Shown here one piece after another: positions 27,201 through 42,200 of a stretch of DNA of 64,000 nucleotides; within the stretch, counting starts at the first letter, position 1, and every line of letters begins with the position of its first letter. Under the pieces are notes generated by a model, which saw only the letters and a program-made list of their open reading frames with translations, searched no databases and was not told where the DNA came from. This DNA comes from Aphis gossypii. Taxonomy: Eukaryota; Arthropoda; Insecta; Hemiptera; Aphididae. The stretch lies in NCBI RefSeq assembly GCF_020184175.1, contig NC_065533.1:3990695-4054694 (forward strand). Reading direction: 5' to 3'. The translations under genes were made by a program, and so were the position numbers.

Positions 27201-30200
27201 GATTCAAAATCTAATAGGAGAGAATAAGCTGAACTCAGAGAGAGTTGGAGAGAAGTTTGTTTTAGGATAATGTCTTGAATATGAGGTAATAATATTATAA
27301 ATTCACTAAAAAGGTCTCATAGCCCTAATGTCAAAAATTATCACCCCATAATTTCTGAATTAAAATTATGAGGTACTATTTATATGTTGATTTACTACTA
27401 TAATATAACTGTGTTTAAACATTGTTTTATAATAGTTATCGGCACAACTTTTGTGCTGGAATACGTGTATGCTGTATGGCACTTATTGTTACCTATTTAT
27501 TTTTGGTTATGAATATTGTTTGTTTTACTATTTTGGGTTGAATATATAATTAATATTAATACGGTCAATGAATATATTTCAATAAATATCTTATATTATA
27601 TATTAGAACCATAATTTTACATTCGATCGAAAATTAAGACTTAGTAGTTATACCATGGTGTATTGTTGAACCATTGTACCAACCATGGATGGTTGCAATG
27701 TATACGTATAGTTTTCCAAATCACAAAATCGTTTTAAATTCATTAAACAAAAAGAGTACTTTATAAAGAATAACATATTTGAAATTTATTACACATTGTG
27801 GTTCACGAATTATTCACAAAATCACTCTTTAAAGCTTTTCGAGACATTTACAGGTTCATTGTTGTATTTAGTTTATTTAGATTATGAATATTAAAAATTT
27901 AATTTACAAAAAAAAAAAATCATCGTCAAGAAGTAATTATTACAAGTTACTTGAATTCAAATATAAAAATAATACTATGGACAAGAAAAAATTCCATTTA
28001 AAATAGTAAGATTCACACATTTGTGTAGGTAAATGATATTATTTGTTTTTATAAATACTTACAAAGTATTTGGATATTAACATTGCTTAGGTTTATTTAA
28101 GACGTTATTTATAGCCGATAATTTATGTGTTGTCTATTTATTTATTTTTTTTTACCAGAAAATTTACCTTTTGTAATCTCTGGTTTTTCAGTAGTACAAC
28201 GACTGGGATATTTTATGCATGTACTACGTTTTGTTTTATCAGAAGAGACCGAAAAGTGTATTTGTTTAAAAACGTATTTTACTTTCTGCTCAATGACCGT
28301 TTATTTTTAACATTTTACTTTATTTTTCTTATTTGTTGTGACATAATAGAAGTTCATATACCAGTATATTTACAATTTAGGTATAAAATAAATACTGTTG
28401 ACTGTTATTGTAAGCATTTCACGTATGATTAAAAAATATCCCACCAACTGTATATAATAAATTATTGATTCCAATATAACATAGCGTTTAAATGTATAAT
28501 ATGCTATGATAATAAAATAACAATGATGGAATAAAATAAAATAGTAATAACTTCCATTTTTACTTATTTATTTTGAATATAGGGATTTATAACTGTGTTT
28601 AACTCATTAAATATAGTTGAAAAATATCAAACTTTTGTTATCCATTTTAATTTTGCAAAATTTGTATTTTCTAGAATACTTTGCTGGCATAACTGATAAT
28701 GGTTGTCCAACAGACTCACATTTTTTGTGTTCCGATAACATGACATGTATACCGTATCATCATGTATGTGACATTAGTCCAGATTGTCCCGACGAAACAG
28801 ATGAAACCGAAAACTGTTGTAAGTATACATTATTTTATTTATTTTTTTTTTTTAACAAATATTGGCAATACTTTTTTGTATGCAAGCTTTTTTTTTTTAG
28901 AATCACATAACATGAAAACATGAAAATAGTATCTTCTAAATTGCACGAATATTGATTGATTTTAGATATAGGTACTCGGTGACGATAAATCAAAAACATC
29001 TACACTAAAAAAAAAAATAACTAAATAAAAACACTTGCTTTTATATAATATTATCAATAATAACGATGCAAAATGTTTCGAATAATAAATTGGCTTGATT
29101 TATGTTAGAAATATATCAATCTAATGTGTGACACAAATTAAATCATATTATTTTAGAATAACCATTTTACACTGTCTATTATACTTATTGAAATTTTAGA
29201 CTATAGTGCCTGCATATTTTATATCAAAATGTACTATTAACAAATTAATTAATTTCCCTTAAATTAGTCATGTAAATTATTAACACCTCCGGCAAAATAT
29301 TATGTACTTTAAATTATTATAGTTAAACTAGATTGTATTATGAAGCTTATTAACATATTGTGTATTTAATGTTTTCGTGTTTAAAAAGATGTTATAATTA
29401 ATTTAATAATGCAGTAAATGATTGTATAAAGCTTAACGCATCTTTTATAAGGCAACACATTTTAACTTTTAATAAAAAATGGAATTTTATAACACCGATA
29501 AGTTTGATTAACATCGTTTATCCATTTACGAATTAGTGTACAGAATACTAATAAGACAACAATAAAGAGAAAAAAATTAGGTAATGTAAGGTACCTACTA
29601 GAAAAATTTTGTTTACCACACGAATACTAGAAATGAAATTAGTTGTTATTATACCAGCTTTATTAATAATCGTCCGAGCCAGAATATGTATAAAACTGAA
29701 TGAAATAAATTACAATTGTGTTTAAAAATAAACAATTTCATGTATTTATAATATTTTTGTAATTTTGGTAATTCAGAAAAAATAGTTTTATATTCCAAAA
29801 TATTTTCAACAATTAGTTGAGTAAATACAATTAATACTAGTTCCAAACCGAGTTCTAATACAATATTTTTATGGTTTATTAAACAAAACTTATAGAGTGT
29901 TGTACTTAATATTATTATCTAAATAATATTATATTTAGCTTTTGTACTTTTCAAAAATTTTTTGTATTTTTAAATATATTTTAAGTTATACGAGTACTTA
30001 TACTTCAGTTACTTTTTTTAAATGTGACTATATGCTATTATGGATTGATATTTTTCAATAATTTATTATTAATAAAAAAAAAAGTTTATACAATTATTTC
30101 TGTATGGGTAAATATTGTTCAAAAATTTTGTTTCCGAGCTCTTAAAATATTAATGTCATATTATGATTTTTCACATTAACATTAATTTTTGAACAGATAA

Positions 30201-33200
30201 ATGGAGTTTTTTTATCTGATTTATTTAATGACATTTTATAATAAACTATAAGTTTAAAATGATAACTATATAAATTGTACCTAGTTAAAATGGAGTAAGA
30301 TGACATAATTGATTTTTAGTTATATTATAATATGTTTTATTTTAGGTACTCGATTTTAAATAATTACACAGTGGATCTGTGTATTTTCAGCTTTGTTTGT
30401 CAGTTCCAACTTCCGTTCTCTACATTACTACGCATTACTATTCCTATATTTTAATAAAAAAAAAAGAACAAACGCTTACTTTAATATTAAATGTTTTTTT
30501 TTGTGTAGGAAATATTATCTTAGTTTTATTATAATTAATTATTCTATGGTCTGTAGTATACTTTTTTTTGTTTTTTTTATGCCATAAATTAATTAACTAG
30601 GTATCTCGTTATAATTACCTTCATAATGTAGTAGCTTCGATTTAGTTATTCTCACTGTAATGTTTACACTTGCTTACAATTTTATTAATGTCAATTTCGA
30701 CTACATAATTCGATAATATTTTTAGTGTATATTGTCATAAAATGTATTTAAGATAACATTTTAAATCCATAAAATATTTATTATAATATTATAGAAACTT
30801 CATACTGATCATGTGTTTAATATTTGTTTATCGTACATAACTTACAAGTAATTTACAATTTATCTAACTAAGTAGGTATCCATTATTTTAAAAAGCATTA
30901 GTTACCAGAACACCAAACAACGCATAAAACATCGGTTATTGCGATATCCAGATTTCATTCATCTGATCATCATTGTGTTTGTATATTTTTCGTAAATCTC
31001 ATATACCTACTACACTTTTGTGTTGTATTGTGTTTTTATGGAAATAATGATTTTTTTTCAACGAAATAATAATTTTGATATCTGACATAAGTCACTAGCT
31101 ATTGTCCGTCTTTAATTTTCATTTCAAATGGTATCGATGCAATGGATGAAAAACCGCATCTATCCTAGCCAACAGGCACGATAGAAATATTGATATGACT
31201 ATTCAGAATGAAAAAAAAAGGTCCAACAGTATTTTTATTTCAATATTTGTGCGTTTTTGATCGCTACCGTAAAAGGCTAAATTAAATCCCACACAATATA
31301 TAAGATTTTATTCCACGAAATTAACGAAATTAACAACGTCCCTCGAACATATTATATTATCTAGAATTTTCAATGCCCATTGTATGATCACCAGAAGCCA
31401 TTAATTGACCGTGGACATTATTTACTATTGTGTACAATATGAGTTGTATCCCAAAACGATCTGATTGTACAATGGCAAAATAAGAACAAAACATCCATTA
31501 TTTTGATAACTCCGAAACCGTCACGAGCTATTGTTATTAGTTAGTATGTGTTCAACTTGAATTTCAGGCCTCGTAAACATATTGGTAGTCTATGCATATA
31601 ATAACGATTACATTTTCTAAATACAACAATATTATATTACATTTTAGATGAATTTCCAAAAAACACATCGATTTTTTGCTTGAAACAAAACCTCATCTAT
31701 ATAACGCTACGAGCTCTTTGGTTAATAACTGTATGAAAACAATTTACATAATATTATTATTTAAGCACAGCAAAATTTGGATTTAAACACGGTCGATTTG
31801 TAATCTTATAAACATATAATTTTCACTTGTTAAAAACAATGACTCGAGTTTTATGTCGTTGAATATTTGTTGAAAATAAACGACCATCGGTGTGTGAATA
31901 TACACATTTAGAGTTTAAAATATAATTTATTATGTTATATTTATCATGTGGACCGATTCATTTTTAGTTGTATATTATTATCATTTCAGTTCTCGTACCC
32001 ACCGAAGCTCGGTGTACGTTCGAGTCTGGATTCTGCGGATGGCGGAATGCGTCGGGCGAAATGTCTCTGACGTGGAAACTGTACAAAGGAGACCGACACA
32101 AATTTACCGGGCCGAAATGGGATAATACTTTCCGTAACCGAACTGGTAATACAATCCTCTTTGGAAGTCAAACGAAAACTAATATCAATAATATTTTTTT
32201 TACGCTTTTACTTCCGGTGTTTGAGAATTCTGTTTAGTTTTTTTTTCTTACATATTTTGTGTTTTGTTTCATTTCACAGGTACCTACGCTTACGTAGATA
32301 TGTCGGGATCTTCGTATCTTGGAGCTACAGCGCGCATGGACAGTATACATTTCCACCCACCACCGACGTATTGTTCCGACACAGAGTCGAAATATTACAA
32401 TTCTTGTTATGTGAGTATCCATTGCATTCCAATCACTATATATTATCGTAGTAGAAAATTGTTTTCTGTTCGGGGATTCATCGCTGACTAAAATACTCGG
32501 AATTTGCAATGAGATGCTGGATTTTAGGGTTTCAACCACAACATTAAAAAAAAACATTTTTTTTTTTTTAGATACCACTAAATTAAGAATATTTCAATTT
32601 CATAATATGATTTACTTATAATTTGTTCAATACATATATAAAATATTAATAGGCTATTATTTTTTATAATACAAGTATATCCTATCTTGAGAGTTGAAAC
32701 TGATCTAGTTTAATATTACTAAACTGTAAAATATGTACAATGTATTTACGCTGTATTTATTTTATATATTTTTACAACTTTACAACTTAGATTTTATTTT
32801 ATTTAAACATTCAACTGAAAATGTATATTTCATACTAACGCGACAACCTTACACTATACAGTGAAAAATACAGCGAAAGAGTAATATACTTTCGAAAAGA
32901 AATAGTCTAAATGTATACATATAAATAACAAATAATTTAATTTTAATATCATTCATCTTGACAAATTAATATAATTAAGTTTAGTGACATGACGTAGCCG
33001 CTCTTGGTTTTCGACCAAAAACCACATAATATGATGTTGATTAGGATTCATGTAGATAATTAATTTAGTACATTTTCACATATGAATATAATAGTAGTAA
33101 ATTAAATAAAACACGAATTCAAATATTTAAATTTTAAATTTCTGAATCAGTGGTTTTGAAATTTAACTAATGTCCTTGTTATTTTTCGTGTGTGATGTTA

Positions 33201-36200
33201 TTTTTTTGTAAATGCCAATAGCCATGCTATAAATTCTGTATACACGAGGGTGCAATTGGTACATTAGTGATTCATTCCAGATTTTCAAAATCAATTATTA
33301 TTTCTCTATAAGTAATAATATAATAAAAAAAGTGGCCATTTCTCGAATAACGCAGTTTCTTGAAAACTACTACTCCGATTTACTTTAAATTCAACATAAA
33401 TATTCAGTTTGAGCTCATAATTTATAAGTATCAGTCTGAAGTCAAAAATGGCCTAGGTATTTTTTAACGATCACCAGAGAGTCAGAAGTGTAAATTCATT
33501 GGTTTATAAAAGAAAAATAAAGAGTAGCCAATTATAGGTCAATTTATACTTGCTATAGCAACAAAATAACAGTTATTATTTGTTAGAGTAGCCAAAGAAG
33601 TAAGAACTTTTGAATGTAATAAAGAACGCAAATTCACCCATCTTTGATGCAATTTTTCCACCCTAAATTAATTATTTAAAAAGAATAATGTATATAAATT
33701 TAATAATTTAATGAGTAAATCTAATTTAAAAAAGTTACCTCTTTTGTAACTCGGGCGCCTGCACATATCGTCCTTCTCTGAGTTCTTGTACATCAACAAA
33801 TAATGACTGAATAGTATCTTCAGACAAACGTAACTCAGTCTCCAGTTGATCAGTTGATCAGCATTGTGTTTTGCATCTAATGGATGGAGTCTATCTGCTC
33901 GGCGACCTTCTTCAACAATTCTAGTTTCCAACTCATCCAACTTCAAGTCAATGCGCTTGGTTTCACGGTGAACTTTTTCTGCTAATCTTTGTAAACGTTC
34001 AAGACGTTTTATTTCTTCTTGAATAGCAGAATCTCTATCTTGATATGACATCATCAAACGATTCCAGGTACGGTCAATAGCATCAGTTTGTAATTTGGGT
34101 TCAATGTCATTCTCGCCAACAGCCTCAAAATATTTCTATAAATAAAAAATGTTTAAAATATTTCTACCATAAAAAACATGTACATATATGTATTGTTACT
34201 TGAAGTTCTTAATATAAATGAACCAGGTGTTGTTTTTCACGATGGCGAGGTGGAAGTTTTTCATTACGAAATTTAGTAGAATCAGATGCTAATTTTTTCA
34301 TTTCAATAAGCGTCGATGGGAAATTACGGTCAGACATTACAGATGGGCTCTGGGAACACTTCGTGTAACGATGATATATAAGTAATAATTGATTTTTCAT
34401 CAATTTCGTGGGTGTCAATGCTGTAAAAGAAAATTAATAACAATTAATTTGTATGCTCAATATTAATCTATGTTGAAAGTTGATATACCTTCGGGATCCA
34501 ATAATCTGGTGACTCCATATTCTCGTTTAACGATGTAAAATGCAGACTCCAATCGCTCACGAACATTTTTACTTTTAACATTGCGCCAATCGACTAAATC
34601 CGGCCTGTGGTCAAATAACAAATATTTATTTTCATTTTTATTTAACTACAAAACAACTTTTCCCACAAAAGAAATATTACCTATTTCTATGTATAATCGC
34701 GTTGAATGCCATACCATCCTACCAAGAAGACATGAAGTCCGTCACTCGAACACCTGGGTATTTCGATGTTGATTTTCGCCGACCACAATGTCAGATATCT
34801 ATAAAAAAAAAATAAATAACAATAATAATATGAACGTAAAAAAAATTATAATAATGAATACATCGAAAACCGCGCCATTACAAGTCGACGCGTGTATTAA
34901 ATGTCTACATAAGATTTCTTATATAAAGGATAAACAACTCAAAAAAATTCATGATTAATAATATAATCGTGGTTCTGATTATCTTACAACAACATGTTGT
35001 TGTTTTTGGCAAAAACCTTGAGGTGTTTACTACTATCCTTTATTGTGTAACAAACATATTTAAGTTCGAGTTTCTAATAAGTTTGGATAATCTGTGAGCC
35101 CGGAACAGGTAGAATAAAATATCAAACAAAATATGTTGATCAATATATTATATATGAATGCAATATTTACTTTTAGAGATCTATGTAGTTGTGTATAGAT
35201 CTTATATCACCCCGCTGTATCCTAAAAATTCGTTGCTGTAGTTACCAATACCAATAGAATATATAATCAATATTTTATATTTATATTAATTTCATTATCT
35301 TATATCACATGTGAACACACACATATATATATTATATATATATAATATATATAAGTAAATAATAATAAACAGTGAACAAATAAGAATCTAGATTTTACAA
35401 CTTGATTAAAGTGGCTAAATAAAAAATAACCTAAATTAGATGGACGAGAGAAGAGAGTGATTCTAGGAGAAAACGTGTTCCAAATCACAAATAATTTCAC
35501 CTAGTGAAAAAGTACATGTTTAGATAAAAATAAAAATATAATAATTAGCACATAGTTATATGGACCATCAGTATTTTGAAGCGTATTTTTACTTTTGTTT
35601 GCCTTCAATAAATATAAATTAAAACGTTGTAATAGTTTAAATATTTTGAAACTGTAAATAATTGAGACTGTTTATGCTATTGAATTACAAAATCATAATT
35701 TATTTTGATATAATATCATATATTATATAATTATTCACACATGATATATAATAAAATATTATAATTACGCATAAATAAATCATTGGATAAAATACATTTT
35801 AAGTTTTCACATAATACCTATTATTTGAAATGTGTGTGAATTTTTCCCAATTTAAAATATTATATTAAAATGATCATCGATATCTACTAAATGTCATTTT
35901 ATTTCATAAAATATAAATTGAAAATGTTTCACAGATATTTTAAATCATTGTATGCCAAAACTGAATAAGTAATTGATATTTGCATTCTATGTTATGTATT
36001 TTATTAGAGTTATTTGTGTGGTATTTAGATTATTTAAAAGTAGGAAATATTATGTTTTTTTTTTTTTTTTTTAAATATTGAATATTTATTTTATTTGCTG
36101 GTATATAAAATTAAAACGAGAAACTATAATGATTTTATGGAATATTGTACTCTTAAAAAATGTATTAATATAATAATACTTAGAAAAAAAAAAACACTTA

Positions 36201-39200
36201 ATTTAAAATTATTGTATTACTATTTGATATTGAATTCCATTACGTAATGCGTATTTTGGTATTTTTGTATTTTTTTACAGTATGCCCTAAAAGGGATACA
36301 TATAAGTACCTAAAAAAATAATAATTCTAAAATTACCAATACTAATTCAATGCCATAAGATACTTCAGTATTATTGTATATTTTTTATACACAAGTTATT
36401 AAATTTCGTTTATATTATGTAAAACTGCGTTTTTAAGATATTCCTATAAATACAAAACTTAACACATTTTATTCGGTGTTACAGAAAGTTTAGGACAAGG
36501 TCAATTAAAAGAAATCACATTCCTTCGTGTTAAAGCGTTATTGTAAATTGCATGTGTAAACATGTAAACAACAGGAAACTTAGTATTTTAATTTTTTCAA
36601 TTTTAATAATAGCACTTCAGTTATTTTAAGAAAGGTATATTTACGATAAATAACTATTGGACAATTTAAATTTATAATCGGTATATGCATATTGTATACA
36701 CAACTTCGTAATAGAAAAAATGTATTGACTAAATTTTAAGGATTTTTTGTGTAATATTTATTAATATACAAAAACAAAATAAACCATGTTAAATACTAAA
36801 AAAAAAAATTACTTATTTATAATATAACTTATATCGATTTAGAAGGATTAAGTATTAATACTTAATCTGTATGAACATTACATCAGTTTGAAAAAAAAAT
36901 ATAAATATGCGTAGTAATATTATATTAATATATATATTATATATAATAATCATTCACAAAAATACCTTCCTACAAAATTGTACCTATTATTTAATTTTAA
37001 TATTTGTTTATTAAACGACGTGATAATATATCAAGTTCAATAAAATTTAAATTCCTAAATTGATTTTTTACAATAATATCTAGCAATATGTATTAGAATA
37101 AGTACATGAAGTTAAATATTATGTGTTCAAGAGTTTCTATATTATATTTAAGTTGAAGGTACAAACCTTGGTGAGATCGGTAGCGGTGTTGAAGAATGAT
37201 TCATTAGGCATACATTTATATATTAATATTTTACTAAATAATAGTATTATTATTTTATCAATGAAGGAAGTAGTTCAAAATAATATAAGAGGTGTTTTAA
37301 TTTAATTTAAATCTAATGATTGTAATGTTAAGAATGGTATGTTTACACATATTCAGAAGTGGAATTTCAAGTCCTGCAGTATGCTACCTGTAATCTAATA
37401 ATATACGGTACCGATTTACATCGTTTTCAATTCTATACATCTTTTTTTAATGTGTTTGTATAATACAACTTTTATATGACATATATTAGATATTAAAAAC
37501 TAAATTAAAGTATTCTTTTTGTGAAGAAAAAAAATTAAACAGTTTTTATCAAGTATCTTCTTCCCTCGCGTTGTGTACTATAACAGTAATACATTTATTT
37601 TGGTTAAAATTGTATATCCCTGTGCTTATGACCATTTCATTACAATGAAAAAATTCTGTTTCTTTATTTAGTATATAAAATATAATTTATTATAATTGTA
37701 CAATATATTGTATTAAAAACAATAATAATAATAAAACAACTAATGATAAGACCTATTTATATTAATTTGTTCGATCCCAAAGAAAAATGAATTAACCGTC
37801 TATTTCTAGATTAGACCAAAGAGGTTTGAATTGGTCGTTATAATATAATTTAACCATCGAATAGACCATTGTCATGGTAGTCGGCCATTAATGCATTTAA
37901 TTTGAAAAACTTAAGTGAAGTATTTTAGAATTGTTCTTAGCAAAATAATTTCGGTGCATTCCATTAACATTTCGTTTTAATTATAAGGCTGCAAAAGTTT
38001 AAGCTTCTTGTTTAAAACAAAAAATTAATTAAAAATGTCAAATAAATATTTGTAACTTTATTTTATAGTCAGATAACAAATAATTATATCATAATCATCA
38101 TAGGCATTCGATAGTTCATTGGATTATGTTTTTTAAATCAAAGTTAGTATCAATATTAAGTTATAATTATTGTACATATTTTAGTTTCAAAAAATGTATT
38201 GAATAACAATATTAATTTTATTTATATATTTATATACTTTAATACTTGTGTACAATTTAAAATATTTTAAAAGTTACCAGGACATAAATACATAATTATA
38301 AGCAATATAGTCAGATTAAAACATATTTTAAAATCAAATATATAAGTTGTAAAATAACGATGTATGTATATTATATTGTTTTCAAAATAAATTTTCATGT
38401 AAAAAGTGACTTAAGTTTTACAAAATTCAGATATATATTTTTTAAATTGGTAAATTTTAAAATCTATGATAGTTAAAATAAATAAAAAAGACTTATAAAG
38501 AATTGTTCACCCTATACAAGTAAATTATTAAATTTTTATGATCTATATGATTTTTAAATTTATTTTTCATATTAAATAGTTTAACTTTTTATGAAATACA
38601 CACTACTTGCAAGACACGGATGTATTATTATTTTGTTGTATTTAGTAATTTTTTTTAGCCTTTTAAGACCCTCTACATAGATGCTTTGGGTGTTCCATAT
38701 TATTTCAGATTTTGTTTGGAGTGGAATGATTTAGATTTTTTGGGTCGTAGTATAAGTGCTTTAAAAGTTTCTTAAGGATACTCTATCGATTGGAAAGTGG
38801 TCCCAGATGGTCCTTTAGAGATGTTATTTTTTAAAAATCACTAGTTTTATAAAATAATGGGAAAAATAAATTTAAAAAAAAACTGTTAAATGTTTATAAA
38901 GCACTAAACTAAAAAAATATTCACTCAGATATTAATTTATTGACATTTCGTGTTTTAATAGTTTTCATTTATTATTTTATTATAATATGTATTTTTTTTT
39001 ATTTTTTTTTTTTTTTGAATGACTAGCAACTATAATATATCGATAGTATTAATAAAATTTTATATTTTTTAAAAAATATTTCAGTGTAATTAATTTGTAT
39101 TAATTTGAATTTATTGTAAATAAAATATAATTTTATTTATATCAGATAAATTTTTCAACCTATAAAAAGAAGTTATTACTTTATTTTCATAACAATTAAA

Positions 39201-42200
39201 AAAAAAAAAAAAAATACATAATACTCTAACACTCAAATCTTTATACGATTATAATAATCGTCCTAATTCTATTACATTTATGTCAAAAGAATAGTTATTT
39301 AGTTCAACATTTTAGAACGTACTACCGGACAATGGTTCGTCTAAATATTTCAGTCTTAGTCATCATAGTATTAACGTAATTGGGTGAAAAAACAACAGCA
39401 ACTATATTTACATTAAAACTGCATAGCATTAAAATACTATCGAAAATACAGAAGAATGAGATTTAATTTTCTGATATTCTCTCAAACGCCTGTCCATGTC
39501 ATGTCATTCATTTTTTAGTACATAATTTATTATATATATAATAAACACCATCATGAATAAATTGCATTTTAAAATTAACGGTCTATTTAGACATTTAATA
39601 TTTAGTAATTTCCTTTTAAGTTTTTTTTTTTTATTTTGTTCATATTTATGATTAAAAAATATATCATAAATTTATTTTCTGAGTGTTTATAATATTATAA
39701 TATAGGTACAGTAAAAATTAAAATTATTTTAAATTAAAACAATTCATAAGTCTGCATTTTGAGATAGTAATGATGGTTATTAACAAAAATTAAATATATA
39801 TATATATAAAGCTCGGTAAAGTATTAACCAATAAGTATAAATTGTAATAAATAATATTTAATAATATTTTGTTGACACTTCTCTGATATTATTGTTATAT
39901 ATATGTATATATTATATATCAGTGATTTAATTTAAATTCATTCAATTTAAAATTAAAATACAAGCACTATTAATATAAAATCTAAAATTTTTAGTTTATA
40001 GTTTCTAGTGTCATTTTGTTCAAAAAGTTAGGTGCTGTAGGCAAGGGTCGAAAACCTTTTTGGTTTCAGGGGCGAAAAAAGTGCTCAACTGTTTATATTT
40101 TCTATGATTCTTTGACCTATACTAGACCAAGTACTGTATAATATTATTGTTACAAATAGGTTAAATTTTGACCTATACGTCAAATATCAAATAAATTTAA
40201 ATTTAAAATTACTCTGAATTGTGATAAAAATGAATATAGTATAGTATAATATAATTATTTTATAACGATTTTAAACTTTAATAACATAAAATTAAAATAT
40301 AATTTACAAATTATCATCAATTTTTCAATTACCTATAGTTATAATGTTGTTAATATTATTAGTGTTATTAATTCGTATACATAAATACAACTTATTTATA
40401 ACTCATAAACTACTCGTCTAAATTTCGATTCTTATGTATTGGAAATTTAAATACCCCAAAAATAAAATTAAAAATATAATTTAAAAAATGAAAAAAAAAA
40501 TGTTTTATTTTGATTAGAAATAATGCAAAAAATTTTTTTCAAAAATATTAATAAAATTTTAAAATAATGAGTTTTATTTATAAAAGTATTAAATTATTAA
40601 ATTTGCACCATAAATGCATAAAATAAGTAAAATAAATAATTTCAGTATTAAAAAAAATGTATAATATACTATTTCAATATTCGGAATATTTCGGATTTGT
40701 TCTAATCCAAAAAAGTACTTTCATTTTTTTTTTTAGAAGAAAATGAATATTGGTTGTAAATGGTCCCTCTTATATATTATACTTGCGAACTTACAATTAT
40801 AGTAGCTATATGAGTATCTATTACTTTATGAGTTAGAAATAAGTTTAATGTTAATATATCATAACTTATAGTTTCTAAACTTTCACTACTACTTGTACAT
40901 TGTAACTAAACGTAAATCAATAATTTAAAATGATTTAAAATTAGCTTATATTATTCAAATACAATTAACTTATAGATGATTTGAAGTTTCAGGATTTCTT
41001 GTTGTAATTTGTAATAATATATTATTCTGTTGGTATTATATAGCTACTTCAATGTTATTTCTGTAGGAAGTTATTTACTATTGATAATTATTATTAGTAA
41101 GTTTTAACTTATATACATTTACCGCGGAGATGAGTGAAGTAGTGGAATAAAATAACAACTTTTTAAAGTTCAATGTTTGAATATTTAAATAGGGAAAAAA
41201 TGTTTTGTTCTGTAATATAACTAAAAAAAAGATAAGTCAGTCTTCTGTATGATATGTGCCAAGTATATATCTTCATTATAAAAGTTACAGTGATAAACGT
41301 ATCAAATTAAAGTTCAATAAGAAATTATTGCTTATGAAAATCGATTCTAGACAGACCATTTGTAATCCCATAATTTATGTCTAATGATATTTTATTAAGT
41401 ACACATTTATAAAGACTGGTATTAGTTTATTATTTTTCAATATTTGTTACGATGAATTTAATTTAGCAAAACAAATCACATAATAATATTATTATATAGA
41501 TAATAATTGTTAAAACATATTATTACTTTTCGAGTCTATAGGAATAATATATATTTTTTTTAATCGCAAACAAAATTATTACAATCATTATTTTTAAAAA
41601 ATATATTATTTCATTAATATTTGTACTCGAAATGTACAATATACATTATATTATAAAAAAAATAAAATAGACATTTGTATTTTTAATGTTTTTTAGGTGT
41701 ATGCAAAAAAAAAAAAAATTATGTGCATATCAATTATTATCAAACTTCAAATATTCAAAATAAAAATGTTATACACTATTTTTAACTATAAAGAATGTAG
41801 AAATTTTTGTAATAATTGTTTCGAATATTGCGGAAATATGAAATGTTTGAATTTCATATCAAACTATCAAACTCTTATACACAAGTATATTGAAATAAAA
41901 ATAAGTGAGTAAACGATAGGAGGTACTGTATATTTATTAAAATATGGTAAGTAACACAATGTTTGTGTACTGAAAGGTCGATGACTCATCCGAAAGTATA
42001 AGGGAACAACGTGCTGGACGGACGTGACAGTTACTTAGGTCCTTTTAGCAGAAAGATGGTCCGACGACCCCTGTTACTATGTTACGCATGTAAACGGTGT
42101 AGTATAAAAGTGTGTATGTGTATGTACGTAATGCGATATGATGGAATATGGGTGTAGATATGTGTTTGCGGGTCCTGATGTCATTTAAGGTCGTTTAGTG

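Noticed and set aside
28125..28432. Two overlapping frames of 61 and 101 codons as a membrane protein
   Set aside because: They are T-rich intronic DNA giving Phe/Tyr/Leu-rich chance translation, with no flanking splice or start context.
32161..32578. Overlapping frames around Alk exon 5 on both strands
   Set aside because: They are shadows or intron read-through. Only the frame with matching splice phases and MAM residues is supported.
33668..34418. A functional nested minus-strand spectraplakin-like gene
   Set aside because: The two longest open frames join only through loss of conserved CH2 residues, and the homologous text jumps frame at several places with two stops.
41697..41912. 71-codon frame with ECRNFCNNCFEYC
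   Set aside because: The cysteine cluster is suggestive, but the rest is low-complexity Ile/Lys and it begins in an A-run with no gene context.
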